Positions 37,995 through 47,613 are shown, counted from the first letter of the stretch. The stretch is 64,000 nt of DNA from CAWAMR01 sp963783095 (GCA_963783095.1 CAWAMR010000020.1:248001-312000), one strand, 5' to 3'. The notes: generated by a model not told the origin, from the letters alone. Numbers and translations are program-made.

Positions 37995-38015
37995 CCAGTG
38001 ACCACTAACCACTGG
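37995..38015 (-). terminator. Hairpin after the kinase gene
   Basis: CCAGTG-(9 bases)-CACTGG on the minus strand begins 4 bases after the kinase stop (38019-38021). Position suits an end-of-gene hairpin; the stem is short and no U-run follows, so strength is uncertain. Confidence 0.35.
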
Positions 38016-38018
38016 TGT

Positions 38019-39614
38019 TCAGCGTTGCAGTATCCACCAAATCAACGAAGCAAGCGCCAGCACCAGGACGGCCTCCAACAATATCCGCACCATCGGATTC
38101 GACAACGGTCCCTTTGCGGGAACCTGGTCTCGGCGATCCTCGCGTTCGCGCTCATCCCGGCCGCTGCGTTTTGGCAGCGCTTGCCGCTGGGGTCGATTGG
38201 TCGGAACCGGCGGCACTGACCGTTCGGTCGCGGCCATCCGGTTCGTCTCGCTGGGAGCGGCTCGACCTGGAACGGGTGCGGTCGGTGTGACCTTGGACGA
38301 GCCGCCCGTACCGCCCGATGTTGAATAAAACGGGTTACGGATCGATGACGAGGAACCGCCGGCCGGGTGCTTGCCGGAGCCAGGCGATGATTCGCCGGGG
38401 GGCTTGCCCGGTATCGGCATCCTTCCCGATTGCTGCATCAGATTCGCGCGGTAAATGGCCGAGTCTTGGCGGAAAGAGCCCGACATCGCCCCGGATAGCT
38501 GACCAGCGGACATTCCTGCGAGACTTTCACGAGCGGCCGGGCTGAGGACGGGCATTTCATCCTCGGGGGGAGGAGCGATCTGCGTCTGCACATAGGGCAG
38601 AAATGCTTCGTAGACTTCTGCGGGAGTCTGGAATCGGTCATCCAGCGACTTTGCCAACATTCGATCGAGAATCGAAGCGATTGCTTCAGGAACCTCAGGG
38701 CGAATTTGCCGGATCGGTGTCGGGTTCCTGGTTTGGTGTGCAATCAACTTCTGTGCGATCGTGCCCTCTGGAAAGGGCGGATGCCCGGCGAGCAGAAAAT
38801 AATAGGTCGCACCCATTGAGTAGATGTCGGCGCGGACATCGACATCGTGACTGTTCACAGTCTGTTCCGGAGCAACGTAATCCGCGGTGCCGAGGACGCT
38901 CTTCTCGTCGTATTTCAGCGTGAGCATATCGTCGTCGGTATGGTAGAAGCGCGCCAACCCCATGTCGAGGATCTTCGAGATTCCGAACCGATCCACGAGG
39001 ATATTGCCCGGCTTGATGTCGCGGTGAATGACGCCGACGCGAAAGGCGTGATCGAGTCCTTGCATCGACTGCCAGATATAATTGCTGGCACGGTTCACGT
39101 CGACCGGCCCCACCTTTTTGACAAGATCGAGCAAACTGATGCCGTCCACATACTCCATGACGAGAAAGTGGAGATTGCCGTCCTGGTCGATATCGTGGGT
39201 GCGGACAATATTGGGGTGATCCAGCGCAGCAGCGGCACGAGCCTCCCGATAGAACCGACCCAGCGCTGCGGGTTCCTCGGCCTTGGCCGGCGGCAACACC
39301 TTGATGGCAACCCGCCGGCGCATGTACATGTGCTCGCACAGGAAGACCTGACCCATGCCGCCGAAACCGATTCTTTCAAGAAGTTTATATTTGCCGATTG
39401 TAAAGCCGCGCCATTTGCCGAGCATGAATTGTTCGGCCTGGAAATAAGTCAACAACCCATCTCGGACCATCGATCCAGCCAACCTTTTGACATCGGTCGG
39501 TATACCATTGGCGCTTTTGAGCCGTTCCAAATAACTGTCCAGGCGGGGGTCTTCGACCATTCCGCTCTTGCGAATCAATTTGAGGAGTTCATCAACAGAA
39601 GCTGGTGCCGGCAT
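38019..39614 (-). CDS. Membrane-anchored Ser/Thr protein kinase
   Basis: 531 residues, intact. The Hanks kinase domain spans about residues 68-335: GFGGMGQVFLCEH, VAIKVL (ATP lysine), VIHRDIKPGNILV, and YVAPEQ.....DVRADIYSMG. The metal-binding motif is DMG (KILDMGLARF) instead of DFG, a tolerated variant in planctomycete kinases. A Pro/Gly/Ser-rich linker of about 150 residues and a C-terminal membrane helix (ILLEAVLVLALASLIWWIL) follow; almost nothing lies beyond it, so there is no external sensor. An N-terminal extension (about 65 residues) contains LLKLIRKSGM, a planctomycete kinase pattern. It probably signals from the cytoplasmic side. Confidence 0.88.
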   Translation of the reverse strand: MPAPASVDELLKLIRKSGMVEDPRLDSYLERLKSANGIPTDVKRLAGSMVRDGLLTYFQAEQFMLGKWRGFTIGKYKLLERIGFGGMGQVFLCEHMYMRRRVAIKVLPPAKAEEPAALGRFYREARAAAALDHPNIVRTHDIDQDGNLHFLVMEYVDGISLLDLVKKVGPVDVNRASNYIWQSMQGLDHAFRVGVIHRDIKPGNILVDRFGISKILDMGLARFYHTDDDMLTLKYDEKSVLGTADYVAPEQTVNSHDVDVRADIYSMGATYYFLLAGHPPFPEGTIAQKLIAHQTRNPTPIRQIRPEVPEAIASILDRMLAKSLDDRFQTPAEVYEAFLPYVQTQIAPPPEDEMPVLSPAARESLAGMSAGQLSGAMSGSFRQDSAIYRANLMQQSGRMPIPGKPPGESSPGSGKHPAGGSSSSIRNPFYSTSGGTGGSSKVTPTAPVPGRAAPSETNRMAATERSVPPVPTNRPQRQALPKRSGRDEREREDRRDQVPAKGPLSNPMVRILLEAVLVLALASLIWWILQR

Positions 39615-39850
39615 ATTTGCCCTTAGTTCTCGCGGGTCTGTGATCGGCTGGAAACGAATCGAAAAGGCAGAATGAACCGATCGTGGTCATCCAGACATTT
39701 TAGACAATAAATACTATATCTCCGGATTAGTGCGGAGGGAAATGAAATTACAAGGTAGAAGATGGTTTTCGGAGTTCAGAACCCTTTCTCTAGTTTCATT
39801 GGTACAAATGTTTGTTTAATTAGTGATACTCGACGCCAATCGGCTACGGT
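39615..39850. other. Intergenic, no gene seen
   Basis: AT-richer than its surroundings, between the diverging kinase and the DUF433 stub. Promoters for both should lie here; only the rightward one is clear (39851-39880). Confidence 0.45.
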
Positions 39851-39880
39851 TTGATTTGGTGCGTTCGGTTTTGGTATATT
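39851..39880 (+). promoter_or_regulatory. Sigma-70-like promoter before the DUF433 stub
   Basis: TTGATT (39851-39856), 18-base spacer, TATATT (39875-39880). The ATG of the DUF433 stub is at 39887, only 6 bases beyond the -10 box, so a transcript starting here would be almost leaderless. Confidence 0.4.
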
Positions 39881-39886
39881 ATCGTC

Positions 39887-39979
39887 ATGGACGCACTACT
39901 CTGTCGCATCATGATCGACCCGGCAGTTTGTCACGGTAAGCCGTGCGCCCGCGGGCTCCGCTATCCTGTCGAGAACTAG
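39887..39979 (+). pseudogene. DUF433 antitoxin-like protein, N-terminal stub
   Basis: 30 residues: MDALLCRIMIDPAVCHGKPC..GLRYPVEN then TAG. The pattern R-I-x-I-D-P-x-x-x-H-G-K-P-x-x-R-G-x-R-Y-P-V-E is the opening of DUF433 proteins, usually about 75 residues with a helix-turn-helix half after it. That half is missing; the next bases belong to another frame and family. DUF433 proteins commonly pair with a DUF5615/Mut7-C-type toxin. None is present, so this is the remains of a small toxin-antitoxin unit. Confidence 0.55.
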
Positions 39980-40245
39980 AGACTCGTCCCGCGACCGTCG
40001 GGCCGTTCGACTACGCGTCGGATTACGGCGAAGGGCGGGCGAAATTCGTCGGCCCAAAAGGCGAGTTTGCGATTGAGAAGAGGGACCGACAATGGGTGAT
40101 CCACGATGATCGCCGCGAACTGGAAATCCACGACCTGGATCACGAGTTCGGTGATGAGCGAGTGTTCCGCGATGCCTTGTCTGGCTATCTGCTCCCGAGT
40201 GTGCGAGTGGGCGCGGCAGGCCTAACCAACGGCTCGGCCAGTTGA
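39943..40245 (+). pseudogene. C-terminal fragment of an unidentified protein fused to the DUF433 stub region
   Basis: The frame from GTG 39943 has about 15 nonsense residues (overlapping the DUF433 stub in another frame) and then a protein-like stretch TRPATVGPFDYASDYGEG..KFVGPKGEFAIEKRDRQWVIHD ... VFRDALSGYLLPSV. It has no own start or ribosome site, so it is probably the tail of a gene whose front was deleted in the event that cut DUF433. Not recognised. Confidence 0.35.
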
Positions 40246-40300
40246 TCTGCGGGAAGAAGCAGATTTGGCGTGAAGTCAATGAACGCGCAACGCATTCTCC

Positions 40301-41950
40301 CTACCTCCGATTGGCTCGGCGAACACACCCACTGGACTTCGACTCCCAGTGGGTCTTCCCATTCCAATCGACCACCGCCGCCCGGCTCGTCCCGGAGAGC
40401 AGAATCTGTCCATTCGGCAATAACTGAACGCCGCAAGCGTCGGAGAACAACACCTCGCGCAATTTGGTTCCCTTGGAGTCAACTTCCCGGAGGAAGCCTG
40501 AAGCGTAGTTCGTCACCGGATACGCGCCGCCCGGAAGCGCTTCGACATCGCCCCAAGAACCTTCGTTCTGCAACTCGACGGTTTTGGTAGTCCTGCCGGC
40601 AGAATCGGCTTCGATGATCTTTCCCAGATTCGACAAACCCAAGAAGCCTCCGCTCGGCAATCGACGAACCGCATGGAGATATTCCGAGGTCAGTCGATGC
40701 TTGAACACTTCCGTTCCATTCGGTCGAACTTCCATGACCTTGTGCCGAGTCCCGATGAAGGTATTGCCATTGGGCAGCCTTCTGGCATTCAAAGGCTCCT
40801 CATCCAGCTTTTTTTCCCAGACGACGTTGCCCTTGGTATCGCGTTCGCAAACGCGACGAGCGGACTGCTCGGCGATCAATACTCGATCGCCGGGAAGAAC
40901 CTGCGCATCCATAGGCCCCTCGAGGTTACTGATGATCCAGCGCCGTTTACCGTCAAGCCCGCACTCCCAAACGCTGTTGGTGTCGTACTCGATGCCGACC
41001 GTCAAGCCGCGCAGCGCCGGCTCCGCTCCGATTTTGGCAAGATCGGTGGAAGCTTCCCGCTCTTTCCACCATTTCTCCCAGTTCTTGCGGTAATCCCGAC
41101 GTGCTTCCGCTGTATTGTCTTTTGGCGGACTCGGTGCGCGGTCTTGAGCAATCCAGCGAATTGCCTCCTCGACCTGCCAGGTAACTTCCTCAGGCGAGTT
41201 GTCCAGCAGCGCAATCATTGCGGGGATGGCCAGCTTGTCCTTGCCTGCCAGCAGCCCCTGGGCGGTGCGCAGCCGAACCCAGGGATCTGCATCCGCCAAT
41301 AAACTCCGGGCCAGTTTGCGATGTTCGGTATCCCTGGAACGGCCCAGGAGATAACCGGCAGATGCTCGACGAACCGGGCGTGACTCCTTGACTAGCGGTA
41401 GGAGATTGCCAACCGGATTGCCTTCAAGGATGCCGATTTTACCAAGAACCCGGAATGCTTCCTGCTCGACATATTGATCGTCGGCGAACGGCAAGAAAGC
41501 AATGATCGGCGCTACGGCATCCCTTATCTTCTTGCGTTCAATGACTCGAAGTACGGCAAATGCGAGGACGCTGCCATTCTGGGCGCGGATTTGTTCGAGA
41601 CAGCGCTTGGCCCGATCCACGATCTCTTGATCCGGGTGCTTGAGTGCTTTCTCAAGAAACGGTATGGCGGGAACTGCTATCGCGGTGAGCTCCCTGGCAG
41701 CGCGCTCGCGGATCGGATAGCGGTCATGACCCAATTGCTTGATGAGCGCTTCGACATGGCCGGCACCGGCGTCATCGAGCGTCCGCCGGCGCAAGAACTC
41801 CAGTAAGCCTTTGGCATTCGATGGGATTTGCTGTTCTTTCAGAAGCGCTTCATCGTAAACCGCTTCGGGGTCCGCTGCTTCTTCCGCATTGACGTGAGTG
41901 ACGAGTCCCAAGAAAAGGACGGCAAGGAACCAGCGACGGAACAGCGCCAT
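40301..41950 (-). CDS. Secreted HEAT-repeat plus beta-propeller-like protein
   Basis: 549 residues. Start at ATG 41950 (MALFRRWFLAVLFLGLVTHVNA, signal peptide) with GAGAGGA upstream; the longer frame to 42028 adds 26 unlikely residues. Residues 45-320 are HEAT-like repeats (DRYPIRERAARELTAIAVPAI; DPWVRLRTAQGLLAG). Residues 330-549 are repeated blades (NSVWECGLDGKRRWIISNLEGPMDAQVLPGDRVLIAE; AVRRLPSGGFLGLSNLGKIIEAD; GNTFIGT) like arylsulfotransferase/PQQ-type propellers. Planctomycetes use such modules as periplasmic scaffolds. Intact frame. Similar opening logic (Ala-rich N-terminus, HEAT) is seen in many paralogues, so a specific role cannot be inferred. Confidence 0.75.
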   Translation of the reverse strand: MALFRRWFLAVLFLGLVTHVNAEEAADPEAVYDEALLKEQQIPSNAKGLLEFLRRRTLDDAGAGHVEALIKQLGHDRYPIRERAARELTAIAVPAIPFLEKALKHPDQEIVDRAKRCLEQIRAQNGSVLAFAVLRVIERKKIRDAVAPIIAFLPFADDQYVEQEAFRVLGKIGILEGNPVGNLLPLVKESRPVRRASAGYLLGRSRDTEHRKLARSLLADADPWVRLRTAQGLLAGKDKLAIPAMIALLDNSPEEVTWQVEEAIRWIAQDRAPSPPKDNTAEARRDYRKNWEKWWKEREASTDLAKIGAEPALRGLTVGIEYDTNSVWECGLDGKRRWIISNLEGPMDAQVLPGDRVLIAEQSARRVCERDTKGNVVWEKKLDEEPLNARRLPNGNTFIGTRHKVMEVRPNGTEVFKHRLTSEYLHAVRRLPSGGFLGLSNLGKIIEADSAGRTTKTVELQNEGSWGDVEALPGGAYPVTNYASGFLREVDSKGTKLREVLFSDACGVQLLPNGQILLSGTSRAAVVDWNGKTHWESKSSGCVRRANRR

Positions 41951-42149
41951 GAGACATTCCTCTCTCGCCGAATGCGGTTGCGAATTCATTCCCTCCAAAA
42001 TAACCGATAAACACAACGAAGTCCACATCCTACTCGGTGCCGCTCATTCCTCATTTCTTGCGCGACGAACAAAACATTTTTCGGCGCATGCAAAATTTAA
42101 GCGGAGCGTCGAGTCCTTCCCCCTCTCCGCCGTACTCAGGGGCATCAGT

Positions 42150-42415
42150 TTAGCCAAAGGCGAGCGTCGAGGCGTAAGCTCGACGTGGACTGCCACCACT
42201 CGTGCGCTTATTCTTCGCCGGTAACCCAACCGCTGTATGGTGACTGTCCACGTCGAGCTTACGCCTCGACGCTCGCCTTTGGCTAAACAGGTACACTCAG
42301 GGAGAGGGTTGGGGTGAGGGGAAGAGCCTGCCACCATGAAAGACGCGTCTGGGAAGGGTGAAGGTTCAACCCCTCACCCTAACCCTCTCCCCTGAGTACA
42401 GGGGAGAGGGGATTA
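42150..42415. repeat. Nested repeat block: perfect 41-base inverted repeat and CCCTCTCCC hairpins
   Basis: 42150-42190 is the exact reverse complement of 42246-42286 (AGCCAAAGGCGAGCGTCGAGG and so on). It is flanked by CTCTCC (42122) and GAGAGGGTTGGGGTGAGGGG (42301-42320). A further hairpin at 42383-42410 (CCCTCTCCCCT-6-AGGGGAGAGGG) lies before the YcjX-like gene and shares its core with 19999-20030. No gene is present between 41951 and 42577 apart from these. Confidence 0.88.
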
Positions 42416-42577
42416 GTGCTTGCTCTCTCCGTTCAAATTGGTTGCGGCCATGCCACGCTGCGCAGACCGCCATTGGAGATCGGATGGAGGCTTTGTTCGA
42501 TTCGTTGGCGTTACGCTTGTGTTCTTACGATCCTCTACTCTACAATAACGCAATTCCCTTACTCATGAGGATGTCCT

Positions 42578-43978
42578 TTGATCGCGTGGAAAACCGCCGA
42601 ACGACGCATCGGTGTGCTTGGGCCGGGATGGTCCGGCAAGACCGTGTTTCTCACGTCGCTGATTAACCACCTCAGCAGCCATGACCCACGGTTTTTCCAC
42701 ATTGGAAAAGATCAGATGGCCGAGCTTCGCAAGTTTCGCCGTTTGCCGGAAGATCGCATGAAAGGGACAGGCAATCCTGAAGCAACCTGGCCTGCTTTTG
42801 AATACGATCAGTTTCGGGAAAGGCTCGTCCATCGCCGCTGGCCGAAGAAAACATCGGATTGTTCGCAATATGTTTGCAAGTTCGAACGCACCGACTGGAA
42901 ATTCACCGACCTGGTCTTGAAACTGTACGATTTGCCGGGCGAGAGGATCAACGATCTGGCGATGGTTCGTAAAGACAGCAATACCTTTGAAACCTGGTCG
43001 GATACTTTTGTTCGTCGCATTAGCCGGGACATTGGCTATGCCGACCGTTTTGAAGCCTATTTCAAACGGCTCGACGACCCGGACCTGACCGAAGAGGATT
43101 TGCTCCGCTCCTATAAGGTGACATTGGGTCAACTTCGTCTGGCCTACAAGCCGTACATCACGCCATCGACCTATTTGCTCGATCGCAAAGGCGAGGTATG
43201 CCGGGGCCGGGATCCCGAAAAACTCGCGGAAGAACGGTACGTGGGACTGGGGCCTGATCAGCAATTCGCGCCACTACCGAGGGAAGCGAGAGACAAGCAC
43301 CGCAAGATCGCGCAACGATTCGCCGATCGGTTCGAGATCTATCGGGATGAGGTCGTTGCTCCTTTGATCGACACGCTGCAATCGTGTCATGGCCTGGTGA
43401 TTCTCGTCGATGTGCTGCGCATTCTTGCCAGCGACACCGGCACGCACGACGATTATGAAGAACTCTTGCGCGACATGCTGCACAGTCTGAATCCCAGCGA
43501 AGACCTGCTGCACCGCGGTGTCAGGCTCCTCAGCTCGGCGGTATTGCCGCGCCAGTGGCGGCCGAGTTGGATCAACCGAATCGCATTCGTTGCGCCCAAA
43601 GTCGATCTGGTTCATCCGGAGGATCGCAACCGGCTCAAACATCTTCTTCGCAAAATGACGGAGCGGTATGCACGCGATCTCGACGGCGTGAAAACGAATT
43701 ACTTCAATGTTGCAGCCGTTCGAGCAACCGAGGCGGTGCCTGGACAGGAAGCAAAACGGATGCTGGTCGGTGCCACGATGCTCGACGGCGAAGGCAAACC
43801 GATTGATCCGGGGGAAAAGCAAAAGTTTATCGTATCGCCTCTTCCCGACGAGTGGCCGCGCCAGTGGAAAGTCGGCGACTATGTATTCCCATCGGTGTAT
43901 CCCGAAATTCCCCAGCGCAAGGGATGTCCACCGGATCAAATCGGCCTGGATCAGGTATTCAACTTTCTGTGTTGGTGA
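42578..43978 (+). CDS. YcjX-like P-loop GTPase
   Basis: 466 residues, intact, start TTG 42578 with GAGG 7 bases upstream; the ATG at 42566 is in another frame. The P-loop GPGWSGKT (about residues 14-21) at the very N-terminus, the switch-like LVLKLYDLPGERIND, and NRIAFVAPKVDLVHPEDRN in the guanine-binding position match the YcjX/DUF463 family. The C-terminal IGLDQVFNFL also fits. In gamma-proteobacteria YcjX works with the membrane protein YcjF under phage-shock control; no YcjF or psp gene is here. It is followed 31 bases later by the unknown gene at 44010, probably one operon. Confidence 0.75.
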   Translation: MIAWKTAERRIGVLGPGWSGKTVFLTSLINHLSSHDPRFFHIGKDQMAELRKFRRLPEDRMKGTGNPEATWPAFEYDQFRERLVHRRWPKKTSDCSQYVCKFERTDWKFTDLVLKLYDLPGERINDLAMVRKDSNTFETWSDTFVRRISRDIGYADRFEAYFKRLDDPDLTEEDLLRSYKVTLGQLRLAYKPYITPSTYLLDRKGEVCRGRDPEKLAEERYVGLGPDQQFAPLPREARDKHRKIAQRFADRFEIYRDEVVAPLIDTLQSCHGLVILVDVLRILASDTGTHDDYEELLRDMLHSLNPSEDLLHRGVRLLSSAVLPRQWRPSWINRIAFVAPKVDLVHPEDRNRLKHLLRKMTERYARDLDGVKTNYFNVAAVRATEAVPGQEAKRMLVGATMLDGEGKPIDPGEKQKFIVSPLPDEWPRQWKVGDYVFPSVYPEIPQRKGCPPDQIGLDQVFNFLCW

Positions 43979-44009
43979 CCGTGTTTGTTCGGCGCGGGAG
44001 GGAAACGGA

Positions 44010-44543
44010 GTGGCGAGTGCGACGGGTTACCTGAACACAGATCTCGACCTGATCTCGGCGGATGACCTAACTGCGCTCGCGGCGGTTTTCAAAGCTCGGG
44101 GCGTCTTCGTGTTGCACTTGACCCAGGGCGAAGACGGGCGTTGGTACGCTACCTTCGAGAGCTTGGAGCAGCGTACCGAGCCGGAGCAAGACATCGCAGC
44201 GATGGTTGCCGTAGCAGAGTCGCTCATTGAACCGCACCGCTCGATATGGTACGGCTGTAGCCAGCGCGAATTCAACATCGGTTACGACTGTGGAGCGGAA
44301 CCCTGGGCGTTCAATCAGGGTTTGTCCTGCGATCTTTTGGGTCGCATCGCTGCGGTTGGTGCGTCGCTGAGACTCACGCTTTATGCGGACCGCGCCCAAT
44401 CCGACGAATCTGGCAACTTGCTCCAACTGAGTATTGAGAGAAAAAGTGAGACAAGTTACTCGCGGCTAGAATCAAAACGCCTGAATGATCCAATTCTCAC
44501 AAGAGACACATTCCCATGCGCAACTCATATTCCCAATACCTGA
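44010..44543 (+). CDS. Unknown acidic protein downstream of the YcjX-like gene
   Basis: 177 residues from GTG 44010, which has GGGAGG upstream. The opening YLNTDLDLISADDLTALAAVFKARGVFVLHLTQGEDGRWYATFE and the later YGCSQREFNIGYDCGAEPWAFNQGLSCDLLGRIAAVGASLRLTLY look like a compact alpha/beta domain. I recall similar unassigned proteins in planctomycetes and myxobacteria, without a function. The last 9 codons overlap the start of the next gene (44516). The final 35 residues are poor in structure, so the native stop may be a little earlier if a base was lost. Confidence 0.6.
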   Translation: MASATGYLNTDLDLISADDLTALAAVFKARGVFVLHLTQGEDGRWYATFESLEQRTEPEQDIAAMVAVAESLIEPHRSIWYGCSQREFNIGYDCGAEPWAFNQGLSCDLLGRIAAVGASLRLTLYADRAQSDESGNLLQLSIERKSETSYSRLESKRLNDPILTRDTFPCATHIPNT

Positions 44544-46191
44544 AGCAAATCAACGGTGTGAAACGCCGAATCCGGCAGTGTTGTATCTGGGGAACCGCAA
44601 TGCTGTTGCTGGTTTGCACCCGCGGTCTGGATCTGGGGACTCACGCTGCCGAGCAACCCAAGAAGTCGAAGCCGGTTCGCCGAGTCAATCCATCGGTATT
44701 GGCGCTGACGGAACTCAAGGCGACGGCGGTGCTGGCGAAAATTCCAGCGGTAGATATCGTTGACATCAACGGTATTCCGCACATCGCCGTTTTGGAAACC
44801 ATTGACAAGATTCCGCCAAAACAAGCCCTTCCGAATGAACCCCGCCACCGGGCGGGCGTCCGATATGTCGAAGTCGACGAAAAGAAACTGGAAGGTCAGC
44901 GCTTCGCATTGACAATCTTTCCGCAGCGAATGGTCGTTATCGAAGGCTCGTTCCCCTACAAGGCGCAACTCGAAGAAATTCGCAAGTCGCTTCGGCTGGA
45001 AAAGATCGCTGACGTGGCCAACACTCCTGACGCGATTCCGGTGTTTCACGGAGTTATAATGCAGCGAAGGGTTACCAGCCGAGATGGGAAAATATTCAGC
45101 GACTGGGCCGAGTTCGACTATCGAGAGAGTTACCGGCCCGTCCACGCTCGCCGACTCTCCGTTATGGATGAGGATCCAAAACTGGCAACGGTAATGCTGC
45201 ACCCCAACCATGAACTAGTCGTGCCCTTGCCGTATCTCATGAAAGGTGCGTACCCGGACGCGATGGCCGACTTGCCGTCGATCAAGGCCGCCATCGAAAA
45301 ATGGAAGCGCAAATCATCGCCGAACGAACCGGCCAAGAATGCCGATCCAAAGGCGATCCCGAATATTATAACGCCGGATCACATCCTCGTTCGGCTTGTC
45401 GATTGCGATGTTGAGCCTGGCTTCGTGTACCAATATCGTGTGCAGTGCCGTATGCAGAACCCGAACTGGGTCGGTCCAAAGAGCAAAGATGGGAAACCTG
45501 AGAAATCGCGCTACAAGGATCTTGTGTCGAATCCCGGCGATGCCGAGATCGAAATCCTCCCGCCGGAGAAGTTAGATGCCGACCAAATCAAAGGTTCGCG
45601 GAGCGCGATGACACCCACTGAGACAAGGTGGGATACGAAGATCTGGGATCGCGCTCCGGTCGCAAAGGCGGTTTTCCCGCAGGAGAGCTTTGTTTACGCG
45701 ATCGAACCGAATGGCGGTGCGGGATTGAAGCCGGGTCAAGGGTTATTGCAGATCCAGCGCCTGGGTGCCTTCGGTCAAACTCGATGGTTACGACGAACCT
45801 GTTGGCGACTGGCTAATCACCGATGTTGTGGTTTCGCGTGGACAATGGGTCGGTGGGAAGCAATTGGTCAAGCTGCCGTTGTGGGCATGCAGTTCAACCG
45901 CTTCGTTCTCGGCGAGGCACAGCAATTAAAAATGTTGGACCCGCGCGACAAGTCGCGAATGTTGGTTGTCGAAATAGAGGGCGGGAATCAATCGATCAAG
46001 GTGGGTGACAAAACGATTACCGATGAATGCGCGTTTGAGATTCTTACGATGAAGAATGATGGCAACATGCTCCTGCTGACTAGCGCCGTGGGGTGTGGCA
46101 AAATTTCCTGGCGCATTTTGAGTAGTTTGGTCAAGATAGGTAAAAGGTGTGTTGAGCGGAAGGAATTGAGCACCATGACCAGGATCCTATC

Positions 46192-46458
46192 ATGCAGCCA
46201 GAACCGAAGTTTTCCCGCGAAGCGTACATTGAATCAATGCGACAACGGGTCGAAGAAATCCTTGGAAAGGTGGCGGATGCAGTCAACGACGCGACGCGAG
46301 GCCACATCATTTCGGGAAGTGAGGAGCAAGTTCGCGACCTGTTCGCAAAGCTGAGATGTGAGGCATTCGAGCGAGCAGCCCAGATGCGGATCGATGCGGC
46401 GGAAGCCGCTTTTCCCCCCTCCGCAGGATGCGAAGACCGGAAAGAGCAAGCGAAATAA
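46192..46458 (+). CDS. ISKra4-like transposase, ORF A, copy 2
   Basis: 88 residues, identical to ORF A of copy 1. It overlaps ORF B by about 100 bases in a +1 relation. The run T4C6 at 46410-46419 lies where frame 0 reads TTT-CCC-CCC-TCC and ORF B reads CTT-TTC-CCC-CCT, a plausible +1 slip site. The upstream 100 bases of the element hold the transposase promoter region. Confidence 0.75.
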   Translation: MQPEPKFSREAYIESMRQRVEEILGKVADAVNDATRGHIISGSEEQVRDLFAKLRCEAFERAAQMRIDAAEAAFPPSAGCEDRKEQAK

Positions 46459-47613
46459 AGGACGGCAGGAGTACAGCATTCTGACGATCAACGGCCGCAT
46501 CCGACTGTGGCGGCGGCGCTGGCATTCGCCGGACGAAGGCACAACGACACCGCTGGACGCTTGGGTCGATGCGGTCGAAGCGACCATCAGCCTGGGCGTG
46601 CGCGAGATGGCCTGTCGGCTCAACCGTGATGGCAGGAGCTTCGACAAGTCAGCCGACAACTTGGGTCGTACGGCTCAAGTGCAGATCAGCGGCGAATCAT
46701 TCCGGTGCCTAGTGGAGACGGAGGGGCGCAGATTGCGCGAGCGCAGAAGGAGGGAAAGTTACCCGTCAATTGGTCGGCCAGCGATTGCAAAACGGAAGCG
46801 GCCGGTACGCGGGTTTACTTCGGCAGCGATGGGGTGATGGTGCCCCAGGTGACGGACGTCGAGAAAAAGAAACGGCGTGAGAAGACCAAGGCAAAGCGTC
46901 GGCGTCGCGGCAAGAAGGCAAAGCCTCTGCCGCCTCGAAAAGTCGGCACGGACCAGAAATACAAGGAATTCAAGATCGTAGCCTTCTACGACGAAACGCA
47001 AGACCATCGCTTGGTGTCGGGGACCAAAGGCGACCACCAAGTAGCGGGACGCCTGATGCGTCGAGAAGCAGACCGCATTCATTTGGATGAAGCGGACGAG
47101 AAGATCGGCAATGTCGACGGTGCGCCGTGGATCCGCAATCAAGTCGAGCGACAGAATCTGAATCTGGATGCGCTGGGTCTGGATTTCTATCACCTGAGCG
47201 AGCGCGTTCACAAAACGCGGCGGGAAATCTACGGTGATGGGGACGAAACGGGAAAGAAATGGGCGGTGGACCTGCTCCATTTGTTCAAGCACGAAGGCTA
47301 CAAGCCTGCTTGGGAGTCGCTCCTACAATGGCGCGTCGGCCTCAAACGAGGCCAGCGTGCGCACGCCGACGAGTTGCTCTTTTACGTGAGCGAGCGGTCG
47401 GACATGATCCGCTATCCCGAATTCATCGCCAAGGGGTGGCAGATTGGCAGCGGCCCAACGGAAGCGACCTGCAGAACACTTACGGAACGTGTGAAAGGCC
47501 CAGGAATGCGCTGGGATCCGCCGAACGCCGAGGCCATCATGGGGATCGAATCGCTTTCACAGAGTGACCAATGGAAGGTCTACTGGGAAAGTCATTTGCC
47601 CTCAAAGGGTTAG
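46358..47613 (+). CDS. ISKra4-like transposase, ORF B, copy 2 (one-base deletion)
   Basis: Same catalytic protein as in copy 1; the DDE region (YFGSDGVMVPQVTD, DFYHLSERVH, IGSGPTEATCR) is complete from about 46810 to the stop at 47613. Near 46725 a G4 run stands for G5 in copy 1, shifting the frame between ETEG and AQIARAQKEGK. Each copy therefore has one different broken site and neither encodes a full ORF B as given, though a composite of the two is intact. Confidence 0.82.

Noticed and set aside
38847..39626. 259-codon frame on the plus strand
   Set aside because: Antisense to the conserved kinase domain of the gene at 38019-39614.
42563..43939. Two long minus-strand frames (42563-43264 and 43274-43939)
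   Set aside because: Both are antisense to the YcjX-like GTPase, which has an intact P-loop and ribosome site.
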